Source: a virus. From it: a stretch of 28,440 bases of DNA. This document shows, in pieces, positions 6,667 to 14,867 of this stretch; position 1 is the first letter of the stretch, and the number at the start of each line of letters is the position of its first letter. Made by a program: the position numbers and the translations under genes. The notes under the pieces were generated by a model. That model was not told the DNA's origin, did not search any database, and worked only from the letters and a program-made list of their open reading frames with translations. The DNA is taken from the IMG/VR virus record IMGVR_UViG_3300005062_000016, positions 1-28,440 of that record. One strand, given 5' to 3'.

Positions 6667-8504
6667 ACCGGAGCTTTCGCTTCACTCCGGGTGAGCGGCA
6701 TGTGTTCCGCCGCCGTCCGCGCGTTCCGGTTTCGCGCTGGGCTGCGGACAATCTTGTGGTGCCGGACGGGCCGTTTTCTGGCGGGCGCTTCCGGCTGGAC
6801 GTGAATCCATACCTTGCGGGAATTATGGATTGCTGGGGCGAGCCGTGGACAGAGGAGGTGGTGGTGTGCGGTGCGCCCCAGACCGGTAAGACCCTGGCCA
6901 TGTACGCTTGTCTGGCCTTTGGGGTGGAGATGCGCCCGGGGCCGCGCATGTTGGCTATGCCGGACGACGATACCTTGGACCGGGTGGGCAAAGGCAAGCT
7001 CCGGCCACTGTTTCGGGCCTGCCCACCGATACGCGCCCTGCTGGGCCGGGCCACGGCCTCGCAGATTCGTTTCCGCGACGGCACGGCCTTGTATCTTTCC
7101 AGCGCGCAAAGCCCGGCACAGCGTGCCTCCATTTCCGTGCAGGACCTCTTTCTGGACGAGGAGGCACTCTACCGGCAGATCGCGGGGCAGGGTGTGCCTG
7201 TGCTCGATTTTGTGGAGCGGACCCGTTCTTACGCGCACAAGCGCAAGATTTTGCGTGTGTCCAAGCCCGTGGGCGGGGAGGACTGCTCCATTGTCCAGGC
7301 CGTGCGCGAGGGCGTGGACGAGTTGCGGCGCTTTGAGGCGCGCTGCCCGGCCTGCATGACCTTCCAGGTTCTGGAGGAACCCGGGCTTATTTGTACGGAG
7401 AAATGCGAGAGCCCTACTGAAATTCGGCGGCGCAGGCTCGGGCGCTATAAGTGCGCGCATTGCGGCTACCTTTGGAGCGACCATGTGCGCGACGTGGCCG
7501 TGTCCTACGGGCGCTGGGCCGCAACCGAACCCGTGGCCCGGCCCGGCCGGGTGGGCTTCCACCTGCCTGCGATCCTCTCGCGCACCGTGAGCCTTTCCGA
7601 GATTTTGGCAGCCCAGGCAGCGGCCGAGGCCTCGGACTCGCCCGACGAGAAGCAGGCCTACGCCAACGGCTACTGGGCCGAGCCGTATCTGGCGGCCGAG
7701 GTCGCGCCGGAGCAGAGCGAACTTTTGGAGCTACGCGAGCCGGACCTGGCCCCGCGCACCGTGCCGCGCGAGGCTGTAGCCCTGACCTGCGGCATCGACA
7801 TGCAAAAGCGCAGCTTCTACTTCACGGTCTGGGCCTGGGCCGAAGGACTGCGCTCCTGGCTGGTGGACTACGGCAGATTGCGCGATTGGGAGGACGTACT
7901 TTCCCTGGCCGCGGAGACCTGCTACCCGCGCGAGGGCGGCGGGGAACTGCCCATCTGGCGCACGGCCCTGGACACGGGGGGCGGCCGGACCGACCCGGGC
8001 GTGCTCACGCGCACCGAGGAGGCCTACCAGTTTTTGCGCACACACCATGGCTACCGATTGCACGGCACCAAGGGGCTCTCGCGGCCGAGCCAGACTCCGG
8101 TGCGCTGGACCGTCATCGACAAGATGCCCAAGTCCAAGAGGCCGATCATGGGCGGGCTGACGCTCTACCTGCTGGACGTGGGCTACTTTAAGTCGCTGCT
8201 TTTTGGGCGGCTGACGCCGGAGGCACGCCAGCCTGCGCGGCTCTATGATGCACCCGAGGAGGACCTGGTGGACTACCTGGAACAACTTACGGCGGAGCGG
8301 CTGGTGCGGGGGCGGGACGGCAAGCTGCGCTGGGAGCGACTGCATAGGAACAACCACTACCTGGACGCCACGGTGCTGGCCCATGCCTGCGCGGATGGCT
8401 CCTGGACCCCGAGCTTGCAGGGCATGATCCTGCGGGACAAGGCTAAGCCGACGGGGCGGCAGCACAAGACGGGCGAAAAACGAGCAGGGGGACGGCGATG
8501 GTGA
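6663..8504 (+). CDS. terL: Terminase large subunit, GpA family
   Basis: The 613-residue protein is the packaging motor of the lambda GpA class. The Walker A loop is at 70-77 (GAPQTGKT) and Walker B at about 160-166 (VQDLFLDEE). A zinc-ribbon-like insert has C228-x2-C231 and C264-x2-C267, with C244 and C248 between. The C-terminal nuclease half starts with CGIDMQKRSFYFTVWAWAEG (D379 probably metal-binding), then ALDTGGG (about 436-442), and ends with the NHYLDATVLAHACA segment typical of the family. Length is normal. It lies in an ATGA overlap with terS, and the following small HTH gene starts within its last codons. Confidence 0.95.
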   Translation: MNRSFRFTPGERHVFRRRPRVPVSRWAADNLVVPDGPFSGGRFRLDVNPYLAGIMDCWGEPWTEEVVVCGAPQTGKTLAMYACLAFGVEMRPGPRMLAMPDDDTLDRVGKGKLRPLFRACPPIRALLGRATASQIRFRDGTALYLSSAQSPAQRASISVQDLFLDEEALYRQIAGQGVPVLDFVERTRSYAHKRKILRVSKPVGGEDCSIVQAVREGVDELRRFEARCPACMTFQVLEEPGLICTEKCESPTEIRRRRLGRYKCAHCGYLWSDHVRDVAVSYGRWAATEPVARPGRVGFHLPAILSRTVSLSEILAAQAAAEASDSPDEKQAYANGYWAEPYLAAEVAPEQSELLELREPDLAPRTVPREAVALTCGIDMQKRSFYFTVWAWAEGLRSWLVDYGRLRDWEDVLSLAAETCYPREGGGELPIWRTALDTGGGRTDPGVLTRTEEAYQFLRTHHGYRLHGTKGLSRPSQTPVRWTVIDKMPKSKRPIMGGLTLYLLDVGYFKSLLFGRLTPEARQPARLYDAPEEDLVDYLEQLTAERLVRGRDGKLRWERLHRNNHYLDATVLAHACADGSWTPSLQGMILRDKAKPTGRQHKTGEKRAGGRRW

Positions 8505-8710
8505 GCGAGACCGCGTTGGTGGGCATGGCCGAGATTTGCGAGTACGTGCGGCGCAGCGACGCCACCGTGCTCAAGTTGATCCGGGATGAGGGGTTTCCGG
8601 CAAAGAAAATTGGTGGTATTTGGGAGTCGGATAAATTATTGATAGATGAGTGGCGAGTGCAGGTACTTCGGTGTTCCGAAGTGAAAGGAGCAAATCAGCG
8701 GGGTCACTGA
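8498..8710 (+). CDS. Small HTH (excisionase/MerR-like) protein
   Basis: This 70-residue protein has one winged-HTH unit: MAEICEYVRRSDATVLKLIRD, then GFPAKKIGGIWESDKLLIDEW, the pattern of AlpA/Xis-type DNA-binding proteins. Its place directly behind terL suggests a packaging or late-gene accessory role rather than excision. The ATG overlaps the terL stop, with AGGGGG upstream. Base composition turns from GC-rich to AT-rich inside the gene at about 8600, continuing into the AT-rich gene that follows. The last 15 codons may therefore have been altered when the foreign segment arrived. A 7-bp inverted repeat (8665-8671/8676-8682) sits near the 3' end. Confidence 0.75.
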   Translation: MVSETALVGMAEICEYVRRSDATVLKLIRDEGFPAKKIGGIWESDKLLIDEWRVQVLRCSEVKGANQRGH

Positions 8711-8730
8711 TATTGGTTGCAGGGAATAAT

Positions 8731-9693
8731 ATGCAAAAAATAAATTCGCTTTTGCTTCCAACAAATTTTCCAACTTTGAATGCGATAAAGTCATGCAAAG
8801 ATAATTTGTGTGGATATGAACCAGAATTTTGGGAGTTTTTTTATGAGGCTAATAGGTACTTAGAACGTGTTGACATTGAGACACTTTCAGAAAGGTATCG
8901 AGCTCTGTTGAGAAATCTTACATGCCTATCAAGTAAAGAACGGGATGTTATCCCTCGACAATCCACGTTAAGCTCTTGGTATTGGTTCATTAAAGAACAC
9001 CAAACACGGTATGAATTTTTTCTCAGGGGAGAACCATTGCCGGTAGAGCCTCCCGCAGGTGTTGTATGCAACGAGCATGTTGATGCTCCGCTACGCCCCA
9101 GAACACTTAACGGAACGGATGTTATTTTTCGAAACTGCAAACAACAACATGCAATCTCTTTGGTGGAGAGAGGTGGATTACGGATTTGGCCCGCCTCAAA
9201 ATATAGTGAACTTGAAGGAGACAAAGCAAGAGCGGACGATGAGTTAAACAAGTCGGTTTTCTGGTCGGGTGCTAAAATTAAGATCACAACACAAAGCGGC
9301 AATGAGATTCCTGTTCTTGGGAATTTTGAGCGTTTAACATCTATGCATGACTATTACACATATTGCACTTCATGCAATTTTGTCTCTGAATTGAAAAATG
9401 AATGTGGCGGTGCATGTGTTGTTATCAATGATGTTGCTAAATTTTCTAATCGTTTAAATAATGCTATCAATAAAATACTAGACAATTGGTATGATTTTCA
9501 TTGTCCTGTGCAATACTATGATCCGTATGACTGCCCCCCAAATCAACAAATTGACACGGCTATGTATAAAGATTTTAAATTTGCGTATCAACAAGAATAT
9601 CGTTTTATTTGGATACATATGGAAGGTGTCGAAGCTGCTGGTTACTTGGATTTGGAATTGGGATGTCTGTCCGATATTGCTCAGTTATTATGA
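8731..9693 (+). CDS. AT-rich accessory gene (moron) of unknown function
   Basis: The ATG at 8731 (AGGGA at 8721-8725) gives 320 residues; a GTG frame back to 8650 lies inside the HTH gene and lacks a ribosome-binding site. Base composition is strikingly AT-rich compared with both flanks. The N-terminal 110 residues look helical (EPEFWEFFYEANRYLERVDIETL). The C-terminal half has landmarks seen in uncharacterised proteins of mobile elements: GGLRIWPASKYSELEGDKARADDE, ACVVINDVAKFSNRLNNAI, VQYYDPYDC and FAYQQEYRFIW, ending in a LDLELGCLSDIA strand. That plan recalls DUF2971-like proteins, but this is a weak resemblance. There is no signal peptide or membrane segment. Its place between packaging and head genes suggests a cargo gene expressed late or in the lysogen, possibly in defence. 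Confidence 0.8.
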   Translation: MQKINSLLLPTNFPTLNAIKSCKDNLCGYEPEFWEFFYEANRYLERVDIETLSERYRALLRNLTCLSSKERDVIPRQSTLSSWYWFIKEHQTRYEFFLRGEPLPVEPPAGVVCNEHVDAPLRPRTLNGTDVIFRNCKQQHAISLVERGGLRIWPASKYSELEGDKARADDELNKSVFWSGAKIKITTQSGNEIPVLGNFERLTSMHDYYTYCTSCNFVSELKNECGGACVVINDVAKFSNRLNNAINKILDNWYDFHCPVQYYDPYDCPPNQQIDTAMYKDFKFAYQQEYRFIWIHMEGVEAAGYLDLELGCLSDIAQLL

Positions 9694-9915
9694 TAGCGTT
9701 TGTTTTTTGTTGCGAAAAGCTCGAATGTATTTATCGATCAAAAATAAGCTAAAATGAATTGAACTTGATTGATGTCAAGCCCAAAGATCCGAAATGATCC
9801 GAAACCACACCCTGTCCATCCCAATATAAGCCCAAATTCCCGAAAATTTCCGAAGTGCCCAAAAAACGGGGGTATGTTCGTTCCGTAGACTGAACCTCAG
9901 CCGTACGGAGCGGGC
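9694..9915. other. Non-coding junction with short repeats after the AT-rich gene
   Basis: No convincing gene is present. Composition returns from AT-rich to GC-rich near 9780. Short CCGAA repeats occur at about 9790, 9801, 9840 and 9850. The 10-mer TTCCGAAGTG at 9848-9857 also occurs at 8674-8683, so it brackets the AT-rich gene as a direct repeat. The last bases hold the GGAG (9907-9910) of the next gene. No clear terminator was seen. Confidence 0.55.
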
Positions 9916-10143
9916 ATGGCCGCAAGTTTCACCACCTGGACCGCCTTGCGGACGCAACTCCTGGACGATTTTGCCCGGGGCGCGCATGTCCAGAAATCCT
10001 ATACCTGCGGTGAGACCACCATCACCTACCGGGATTTTGCCGAGTTCCGGGAAATGCTTGAATACGTGGAGCGCCGTGCTGCCGCGGAAACGGCCCGGCC
10101 CGTGCGCCGTACTTATGCGGCCCAGGGGGGCGGGAAGTGGTGA
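9916..10143 (+). CDS. gpW-like head-tail joining protein
   Basis: This 75-residue protein fits the gpW size and plan: a first helix TTWTALRTQLLDDFARG, a beta-hairpin around VQKSYTCGETTITYRDF, and a second helix AEFREMLEYVERRAAAE. gpW joins filled heads to tails and normally lies between terL and portal, as here. The ATG has GGAG five bases upstream, and the stop overlaps the GTG of the portal gene. The disordered basic C-terminus is usual for the family. No sequence motif is strictly diagnostic, so the call leans on position and secondary structure. Confidence 0.78.
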   Translation: MAASFTTWTALRTQLLDDFARGAHVQKSYTCGETTITYRDFAEFREMLEYVERRAAAETARPVRRTYAAQGGGKW

Positions 10144-11699
10144 GGCGGCTCTTCGGATTTCTGCGGGGCGGTCCGGCCCCTGACGCGGACCGCGAGCAGC
10201 AGCGGACCAGCCCTGCGGAGCGGCTGCGCTACGCCGCTGCCCAGACCGGGCGGCTTGTGGGGGATTGGTTCCCTGCAAATCAAAATATCAACACGTTGGT
10301 CTCCCAGGCCTCGCCCCTGGTGCGCTCACGCATGCGCCAGCTGGTGCGCGACTTCCCGCCTTTTGCCCGGGCCGTGAACAGCCTTGTGAAATACACGGTG
10401 GGCACGGGCTTTCAGTTTCAGAGCCACGCGGCCCTGCCGGACGGAAGCCCGGACAGGCGGGCCCGGGCCGCCATCGAGGAGGCTTGGCGCGTGTTCTGCG
10501 AGGAAGCAGACGCGGCGGGATCGCCTGCGTTGCGGCTTTCCCTGCATGAACTGGCGGCCCTGGCCAGGCGGCAGGACTGTGAACAGGGCGAATTTCTCGC
10601 AGTGTTTCAGGAACGCAGGGACCGGCGCGACGCGTTGCTGCCTTTTGGCCTGGCCTTTTATGAATCCGAACGTCTGACCGCGCTGCACGCCCGTGCCGAG
10701 AACGGCAACGAGGTGCACGACGGTGTGGAGTATGACCGCCGCACCGGGGCGATTGCGGCCTTTCACCTGTTGGAGGACGGCTATGCCCGGCGCGTGTTTC
10801 GGGTGCCTGCGGAGCGGGCCGTGTTCGGCCTGAATCGGCTGCGCGTAGGGCAACTGCGTGGGATCACGCCGTTTGCCCCGGCCCTGCTTCTGGCTCGGGA
10901 TCTGGGCATGACCATGGACGCGGAGATCGACGCGGCCAAACTGGCCAGCAAATGGCTGGCCGTGGTCAAGACCCCGGACGCGGCCGGGTACCAGCGTGAG
11001 CGCATTACAGGCCAGGACGAGGAGGGCCGCTCCATCGAGAACATGGAAAACGCCATCCTCGAATACCTGGAACCGGGCGAGGACATCGAGATCAAAAGCC
11101 ACCAGCGTGGAGGCGAAAACTTCCAGAGCTTTACACGCTTTATCCTTCGGCTCGTGGCCATCACCGTGGACCTGCCCTACGAGATTCTCTCGGGCGACAC
11201 CTCGGGCCTGAATTATTCCACACTGCGCGTGATCCGAAACGACTTTGCCCAGGCCCTGGCCCCGGATCAGCGGCGGCACATCAGCCAATTTTATCAGCCC
11301 GTGTTTCGGCATTTTTTGGACGAGGCCGTGCTGCGAGGTCGGCTACGGCTGCCGGGCTACTGGTCTGAACCCTGGCGCTACCGCCGGGGGCTCTGGATCC
11401 CGCCGGGCATGAAGCCCGTTGATCCGCTGCGCGAGTTCAAGGCCGCGGCGGAGGCCATCAATGCCGGGCTGCGCTCGCCTCAGGAAGTCATTCTGGAGTG
11501 GGGCGGGGATCCGGAACGGGTTTTGGCTGAGCTGGCGGACTGGCGGCGGATGCAGCGGGAGCACGGACTGGACGGGGCCGGAGCAGAGATCGGGACGGTT
11601 TCCACGGCGTTGGCAAATAATCCGGCGGCCGTGGCGGGCGAGAACGACGAAAACGACGCAGACGACGGGAACGGCGAAAAAGCGGAGGGGCGCACATGA
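10137..11699 (+). CDS. Portal protein, lambda gpB family
   Basis: The 520-residue protein starts at GTG 10137 or the adjacent GTG 10140, overlapping the gpW-like gene. The N-terminal YAAAQTGRLVGDWFPANQNIN and the run LVRSRMRQLVRDFPPFARAVNSLVKYTVG are typical of lambda-type portals, as is the late core ITVDLPYEILSGDTSGLNYSTLRV, followed by GLWIPPGMKPVDPLREFKAA and GLRSPQEVILEWGGDPE. The protein forms the dodecameric DNA gate at the head vertex. Length is normal. The C-terminus is acidic and asparagine-rich, as often seen in portals. The stop overlaps the capsid-fusion start as ATGA. Confidence 0.93.
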   Translation: MVRRLFGFLRGGPAPDADREQQRTSPAERLRYAAAQTGRLVGDWFPANQNINTLVSQASPLVRSRMRQLVRDFPPFARAVNSLVKYTVGTGFQFQSHAALPDGSPDRRARAAIEEAWRVFCEEADAAGSPALRLSLHELAALARRQDCEQGEFLAVFQERRDRRDALLPFGLAFYESERLTALHARAENGNEVHDGVEYDRRTGAIAAFHLLEDGYARRVFRVPAERAVFGLNRLRVGQLRGITPFAPALLLARDLGMTMDAEIDAAKLASKWLAVVKTPDAAGYQRERITGQDEEGRSIENMENAILEYLEPGEDIEIKSHQRGGENFQSFTRFILRLVAITVDLPYEILSGDTSGLNYSTLRVIRNDFAQALAPDQRRHISQFYQPVFRHFLDEAVLRGRLRLPGYWSEPWRYRRGLWIPPGMKPVDPLREFKAAAEAINAGLRSPQEVILEWGGDPERVLAELADWRRMQREHGLDGAGAEIGTVSTALANNPAAVAGENDENDADDGNGEKAEGRT

Positions 11700-13837
11700 C
11701 GAGAGCGCGAAAGTCGCAGGACGAGGGCATGCGCACGCGGGCCGCACGCCTGCGCCTGGACGAAGCGGGCCGCCCGGCCAGTTTGGACGAGGCCGCGCGC
11801 AGCGTGGAAATCGTGGCGGCCAGCGAGGCTCCGGTCATGGTTTGGGACTGGGAGTTGGGCCGGGTGCCGGAGATTTTACTTATGTCCGGCTTGCGCGAAG
11901 TGGAACAGGTGCCCTTGCTGGATACGCACAACGCCTGGGAAACGAATTCGGTGTTCGGTTCGGTGCGTGGGCTGCGTGTGGCCGGGGACCGGCTGTTGGG
12001 CCGGGCTTTTTACTCCAGTGTGGAGGAGGCGGACAAGGCCTTTACCAAGACCCGGGAAGGGCATCTCACGGACTATTCCATTGGCTACCGGGTGCGCACG
12101 TATCTCAAGGCGCGGGAAGGCGAAAACGTGGTCCACGAAGGCCGGAGCTTTACAGGGCCGTGCATTGTGGGCGTGGAATGGGAACTGCACGAGGTGTCGG
12201 CCTGCGCTGTGGGCGCGGACGCCTCGGCCAAGGCGCGGGCCGGAACGGACCGGAGCGCAACCAAGGAGGATGGCATGGAAACATGGATGCGCAGAATGCG
12301 CGAAAAACTGGGCCTGCCCGAGAACGCGGATGCGGATGCCGTCCGTGCTGAATTGGAGCGGCGGGCCGGAGCTGGGCCGGACAGCGGAAATATTGAAGAC
12401 CAGGGCGGCGCATCGGAAACGGACCTGGAAACGGATGGGGTCGCGGACCGGAGTTTGCCGCAATCCGGATCGGCTTTGCATTTGGATTCTGCGTCTGGTT
12501 TTGCACCGAGGGTGCAGACCAGCGCTGCTGGGGGAGACGCGGCTGTACTTGCTGCGCGCGAGGCTGTGGTTGAAGAGCGGGCCAGGGTGGCCGAGATCCA
12601 GGCGCTTTGCGCGCGGCACGGCTGCGAGGATTTGGTCCCGGGGCTGGTGGCGGACGGGACCGGCGTGGACCAGGCCCAACGCAGAGTCCTGGAGCGGTTG
12701 GCGGCGTGCAGCGGAGACGGAACACGGAACGTACCGGGGTTCCGCGTGGAGATGGGCGCGGCCGAGGCGGACAAGTTTCGGGCCGCCGCCAAGGACGCTC
12801 TGCGGCTGCGCGGGGGCGGGAGCTTCGCTTCGGACGGGGCTCCGGCCGAGGGCGCACGGGAGATGATGTCCTTGAGTCTGCGGGAGCTGGCCCGCGAATG
12901 CCTTGTCCGCTCGGGCCAGCGCGCGCCGGGCAACGTGCTGGAGCTGGTGGGCCGGGCCCTGACCAGCTCGGACCTGCCGAACATTCTGGCGGACGTGGCC
13001 AACAAGAGCCTGCTGGAGGGCTTTGAACTGGCCGGGGAAACCTGGGGCGAATGGTGCGCGGACGGCAGCCTGGGCGACTTCAAGCCTGCGACTCTGGCCC
13101 GGGCCGGGGAGTTCGACGATTTGGAGGAAGTGCCCGAGGGCGGCGAATACAGCTACGGCAGCCTTGAAGATGTCAAGGAGACCGTGAAGCTCGCCACCTA
13201 TGGCAAGCTTTTTGTGATCACCCGGCAGGCGATCATCAATGACGACCTCGGGTTGATCACCGAGACTCCGCGCAAGATGGGCGAGGCGGCCGCGCGCAAG
13301 GTAGGGGACCTGCCTTACGCCGTACTCGCGGCCAACGCGGCCATGGGGGATGGCAAGCCGCTCTTCCATGCCGGGCATGCCAACCTGGCCCCGGCCGGGA
13401 CCGCCCTGGACGTGGAGCCGTTGGACGCGGGGTTTTTGGCCATGAGTTCCCAGAAAGATCTTTCCGGGAAAGCCCGACTGAATATCCGGCCGACCTTCCT
13501 CCTGGCTCCGGTTTCGCTCATGGGCACGGGGGAACAGTTCTTCAAGACCGAGAGAATCGGGGGACAGGAGAACAAGCCTAATCTTGCGAACATCTATGCT
13601 GGCGACGTGCTGAGGCGCATCTACGAGGCCCGGCTGAACGACGCCTCGACCAAGGCTTGGTACCTGGCTGGGCCCAAGGGAAAAACAGTGAAGGTCTTTT
13701 TCCTCAACGGACAAAAGAGCCCCTACCTGGAAAGTAGGCAGGGCTGGAGCGTGGACGGCACGGAGTACAAGGTGCGCATTGATGCGGCGGCCAAGGCTGT
13801 GGATTACCGCGCGTTGTACAAAAACCCTGGAGCTTAG
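11696..13837 (+). CDS. Prohead protease-scaffold-major capsid fusion protein
   Basis: The 713 residues read as three parts. Residues 1-185 are an S78 (HK97-type) prohead protease: H78 in VPLLDTHNA and S128 in HLTDYSIGYR are the likely catalytic histidine and serine. Residues about 190-385 are charged and low in conservation (METWMRRMREKLGLP onward), fitting a scaffold or delta domain. Residues about 385-713 are a Mu gpT-like major head subunit (LTSSDLPNILADVANKSLLEGF, VKLATYGKLFVITRQAIINDD, then the ending VDYRALYKNPGA). Fusions of this type are known; the protease is thought to cut itself and the scaffold away during maturation. An internal ATG at 12274 (METWMRRMRE) could start a separate scaffold-capsid form. 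Confidence 0.92.
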   Translation: MTRARKSQDEGMRTRAARLRLDEAGRPASLDEAARSVEIVAASEAPVMVWDWELGRVPEILLMSGLREVEQVPLLDTHNAWETNSVFGSVRGLRVAGDRLLGRAFYSSVEEADKAFTKTREGHLTDYSIGYRVRTYLKAREGENVVHEGRSFTGPCIVGVEWELHEVSACAVGADASAKARAGTDRSATKEDGMETWMRRMREKLGLPENADADAVRAELERRAGAGPDSGNIEDQGGASETDLETDGVADRSLPQSGSALHLDSASGFAPRVQTSAAGGDAAVLAAREAVVEERARVAEIQALCARHGCEDLVPGLVADGTGVDQAQRRVLERLAACSGDGTRNVPGFRVEMGAAEADKFRAAAKDALRLRGGGSFASDGAPAEGAREMMSLSLRELARECLVRSGQRAPGNVLELVGRALTSSDLPNILADVANKSLLEGFELAGETWGEWCADGSLGDFKPATLARAGEFDDLEEVPEGGEYSYGSLEDVKETVKLATYGKLFVITRQAIINDDLGLITETPRKMGEAAARKVGDLPYAVLAANAAMGDGKPLFHAGHANLAPAGTALDVEPLDAGFLAMSSQKDLSGKARLNIRPTFLLAPVSLMGTGEQFFKTERIGGQENKPNLANIYAGDVLRRIYEARLNDASTKAWYLAGPKGKTVKVFFLNGQKSPYLESRQGWSVDGTEYKVRIDAAAKAVDYRALYKNPGA

Positions 13838-13923
13838 ATGGGCGTTGAAAATTTTCTGATGGCGCTGTTGCCGCGCCCTTGGAATTTTTGAACGGCCCTC
13901 CCAAATGGAAGAAGGAGCAGGAC

Positions 13924-14265
13924 GTGGCCAGAAATTTTATCGAAGATGGGCGGGTACTTCAGTACCTGAACAATGGGGGCGCGGACATTGTCTCGGGCGA
14001 GGCGGTGCTCGTGGGCAAACTTATGGGCGTGGCCCTGGTGGATATTCCGGTGGGCGCTTCGGGCAGCGTGGTTCTGGAACGGGTTTGGGAGTTGCCTAAG
14101 GCGGCCGGGGCCGTGCCCCAGGGGGCCCAGCTTTTCTGGGATCCTGCGGCCGGGGCCCTGACAACGGAGGCAGCGAACGGCGAGACGGACAACGTGCCCG
14201 CGGGCAAGGCTTTTGCCACGGCCGCAGCGGATGCAACCACGGTGCGCATCAAAATCAACGCCTAG
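13924..14265 (+). CDS. DUF2190 capsid decoration (cement) protein
   Basis: Starting at GTG 13924, behind AAGGAG at about 13912, gives 113 residues beginning ARNFIEDGRVLQYLNN, the usual DUF2190 opening. The frame is open to 13879, but that start has no ribosome-binding site. The all-beta body (GKLMGVALVDIPVGASGSVVLER, then QGAQLFWDPAAGALTT and VRIKINA) fits small trimeric capsid stabilising proteins encoded directly after the major capsid. Alanine- and glycine-rich composition is typical. It is followed by a hairpin-containing gap and then the lysis genes, so it ends the head block. Confidence 0.85.
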   Translation: MARNFIEDGRVLQYLNNGGADIVSGEAVLVGKLMGVALVDIPVGASGSVVLERVWELPKAAGAVPQGAQLFWDPAAGALTTEAANGETDNVPAGKAFATAAADATTVRIKINA

Positions 14266-14281
14266 GGAACCCTCCATAACC

Positions 14282-14349
14282 GCCTTTGGACGGTTCGGCC
14301 TTGGGGAAGCACCGGGCCGTCCAAAGGCCAACTGCCCACCGGGAGTTGG
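14282..14349 (+). promoter_or_regulatory. Two adjacent RNA hairpins upstream of the holin; the second covers its ribosome-binding site
   Basis: Hairpin 1 pairs 14282-14293 (GCCTTTGGACGG) with 14317-14328 (CCGTCCAAAGGC), 12 perfect pairs with a 23-base loop and no U-tract. Hairpin 2 pairs 14328-14333 with 14344-14349 (CCAACT/AGTTGG) and, after a bulged G, 14335-14337 with 14341-14343 (CCC/GGG). It buries the GGGAG (14341-14345) that precedes the holin ATG at 14358. They may attenuate or process the late transcript between head and lysis genes and delay holin translation. This is inferred from sequence only. Confidence 0.6.
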
Positions 14350-14357
14350 GGACGCAC

Positions 14358-14867
14358 ATGGATCTGAGCAGCCTTGCCGCCGAAGCGGTCTGCCGATTTC
14401 GGGATTTGTCCGCGGAGTTCAGCTTTCGGGCCTTTTGGGCCGCGGTTGGCTCGGGCCTGACGTGGCTTGTGGGCGGCTGGGGCGAGGCTCTGGGGGCGCT
14501 GGCAGCTCTTTACGCCATCGATTTTGTGTTGGGTTTTTCCGTGGCCTGGAAGGAGGAGCAGCTCTGCGCGGCGCGGTTTCGCGGCGGACTGTATAAAATT
14601 TTGCTTTACGGACTGGTGATCATGGTTGCCAATCTGCTGGACATGGCAATGGGCGATCTCCCGGTTCTTGCCCATCCCACACGGGCGTTATTTGTCATCT
14701 ATCTTTCCTTGGGTGAATTTCTGAGTGCCTGCGCGCATATCAGCCGATTGCGGCCGGGCATCCTTCCGGCCGGGCTACTCACGCGGGTGCGCAATTATCG
14801 GCAGAGCATGTTTCGCCCGGGCTGTGCTGCCGGGCAGACGAACGGAGGCGGTGATGTCCGTTCTTGA
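14358..14867 (+). CDS. Phage holin (holin_4_1-like)
   Basis: ATG 14358 gives 169 residues; the frame upstream to 14286 runs through the hairpins and is unlikely to be used. Three or four hydrophobic segments are visible: about 28-62 (GSGLTWLVGGWGEALGALAA then LYAIDFVLGFSVAW), about 80-98 (LYKILLYGLVIMVANLLDMA) and about 112-132 (ALFVIYLSLGEFLSACAHI). The block YAIDFVLGFSVAWKEEQL and the later LSLGEFLSACAHI are characteristic of the phage_holin_4_1 (toxin-secretion/lysis holin) family. It should form the inner-membrane lesion that starts lysis. It overlaps the DUF5675 gene by 14 bp. Confidence 0.87.
   Translation: MDLSSLAAEAVCRFRDLSAEFSFRAFWAAVGSGLTWLVGGWGEALGALAALYAIDFVLGFSVAWKEEQLCAARFRGGLYKILLYGLVIMVANLLDMAMGDLPVLAHPTRALFVIYLSLGEFLSACAHISRLRPGILPAGLLTRVRNYRQSMFRPGCAAGQTNGGGDVRS

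Noticed and set aside
8665-8682. Perfect 7-bp inverted repeat ACTTCGG/CCGAAGT near the end of the HTH gene as a terminator
   Set aside because: There is no U-tract and it lies inside a coding region, so a terminator is not supported; one arm belongs to the 10-bp direct repeat noted separately.
8650-8730. GTG at 8650 as start of the AT-rich gene
   Set aside because: It lies inside the HTH gene without a ribosome-binding site; ATG 8731 with AGGGA is better placed.
11876-13714. A 612-codon minus-strand frame opposite the capsid fusion gene
   Set aside because: It is a GC-driven shadow ORF of the strong plus-strand gene; the protein is rich in arginine, proline and histidine with no domain.
13838-13891. 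A 17-codon ORF (MGVENFLMALLPRPWNF) directly after the capsid gene
   Set aside because: Too short to judge and lacking any known motif; it might be a leader but there is no specific support.
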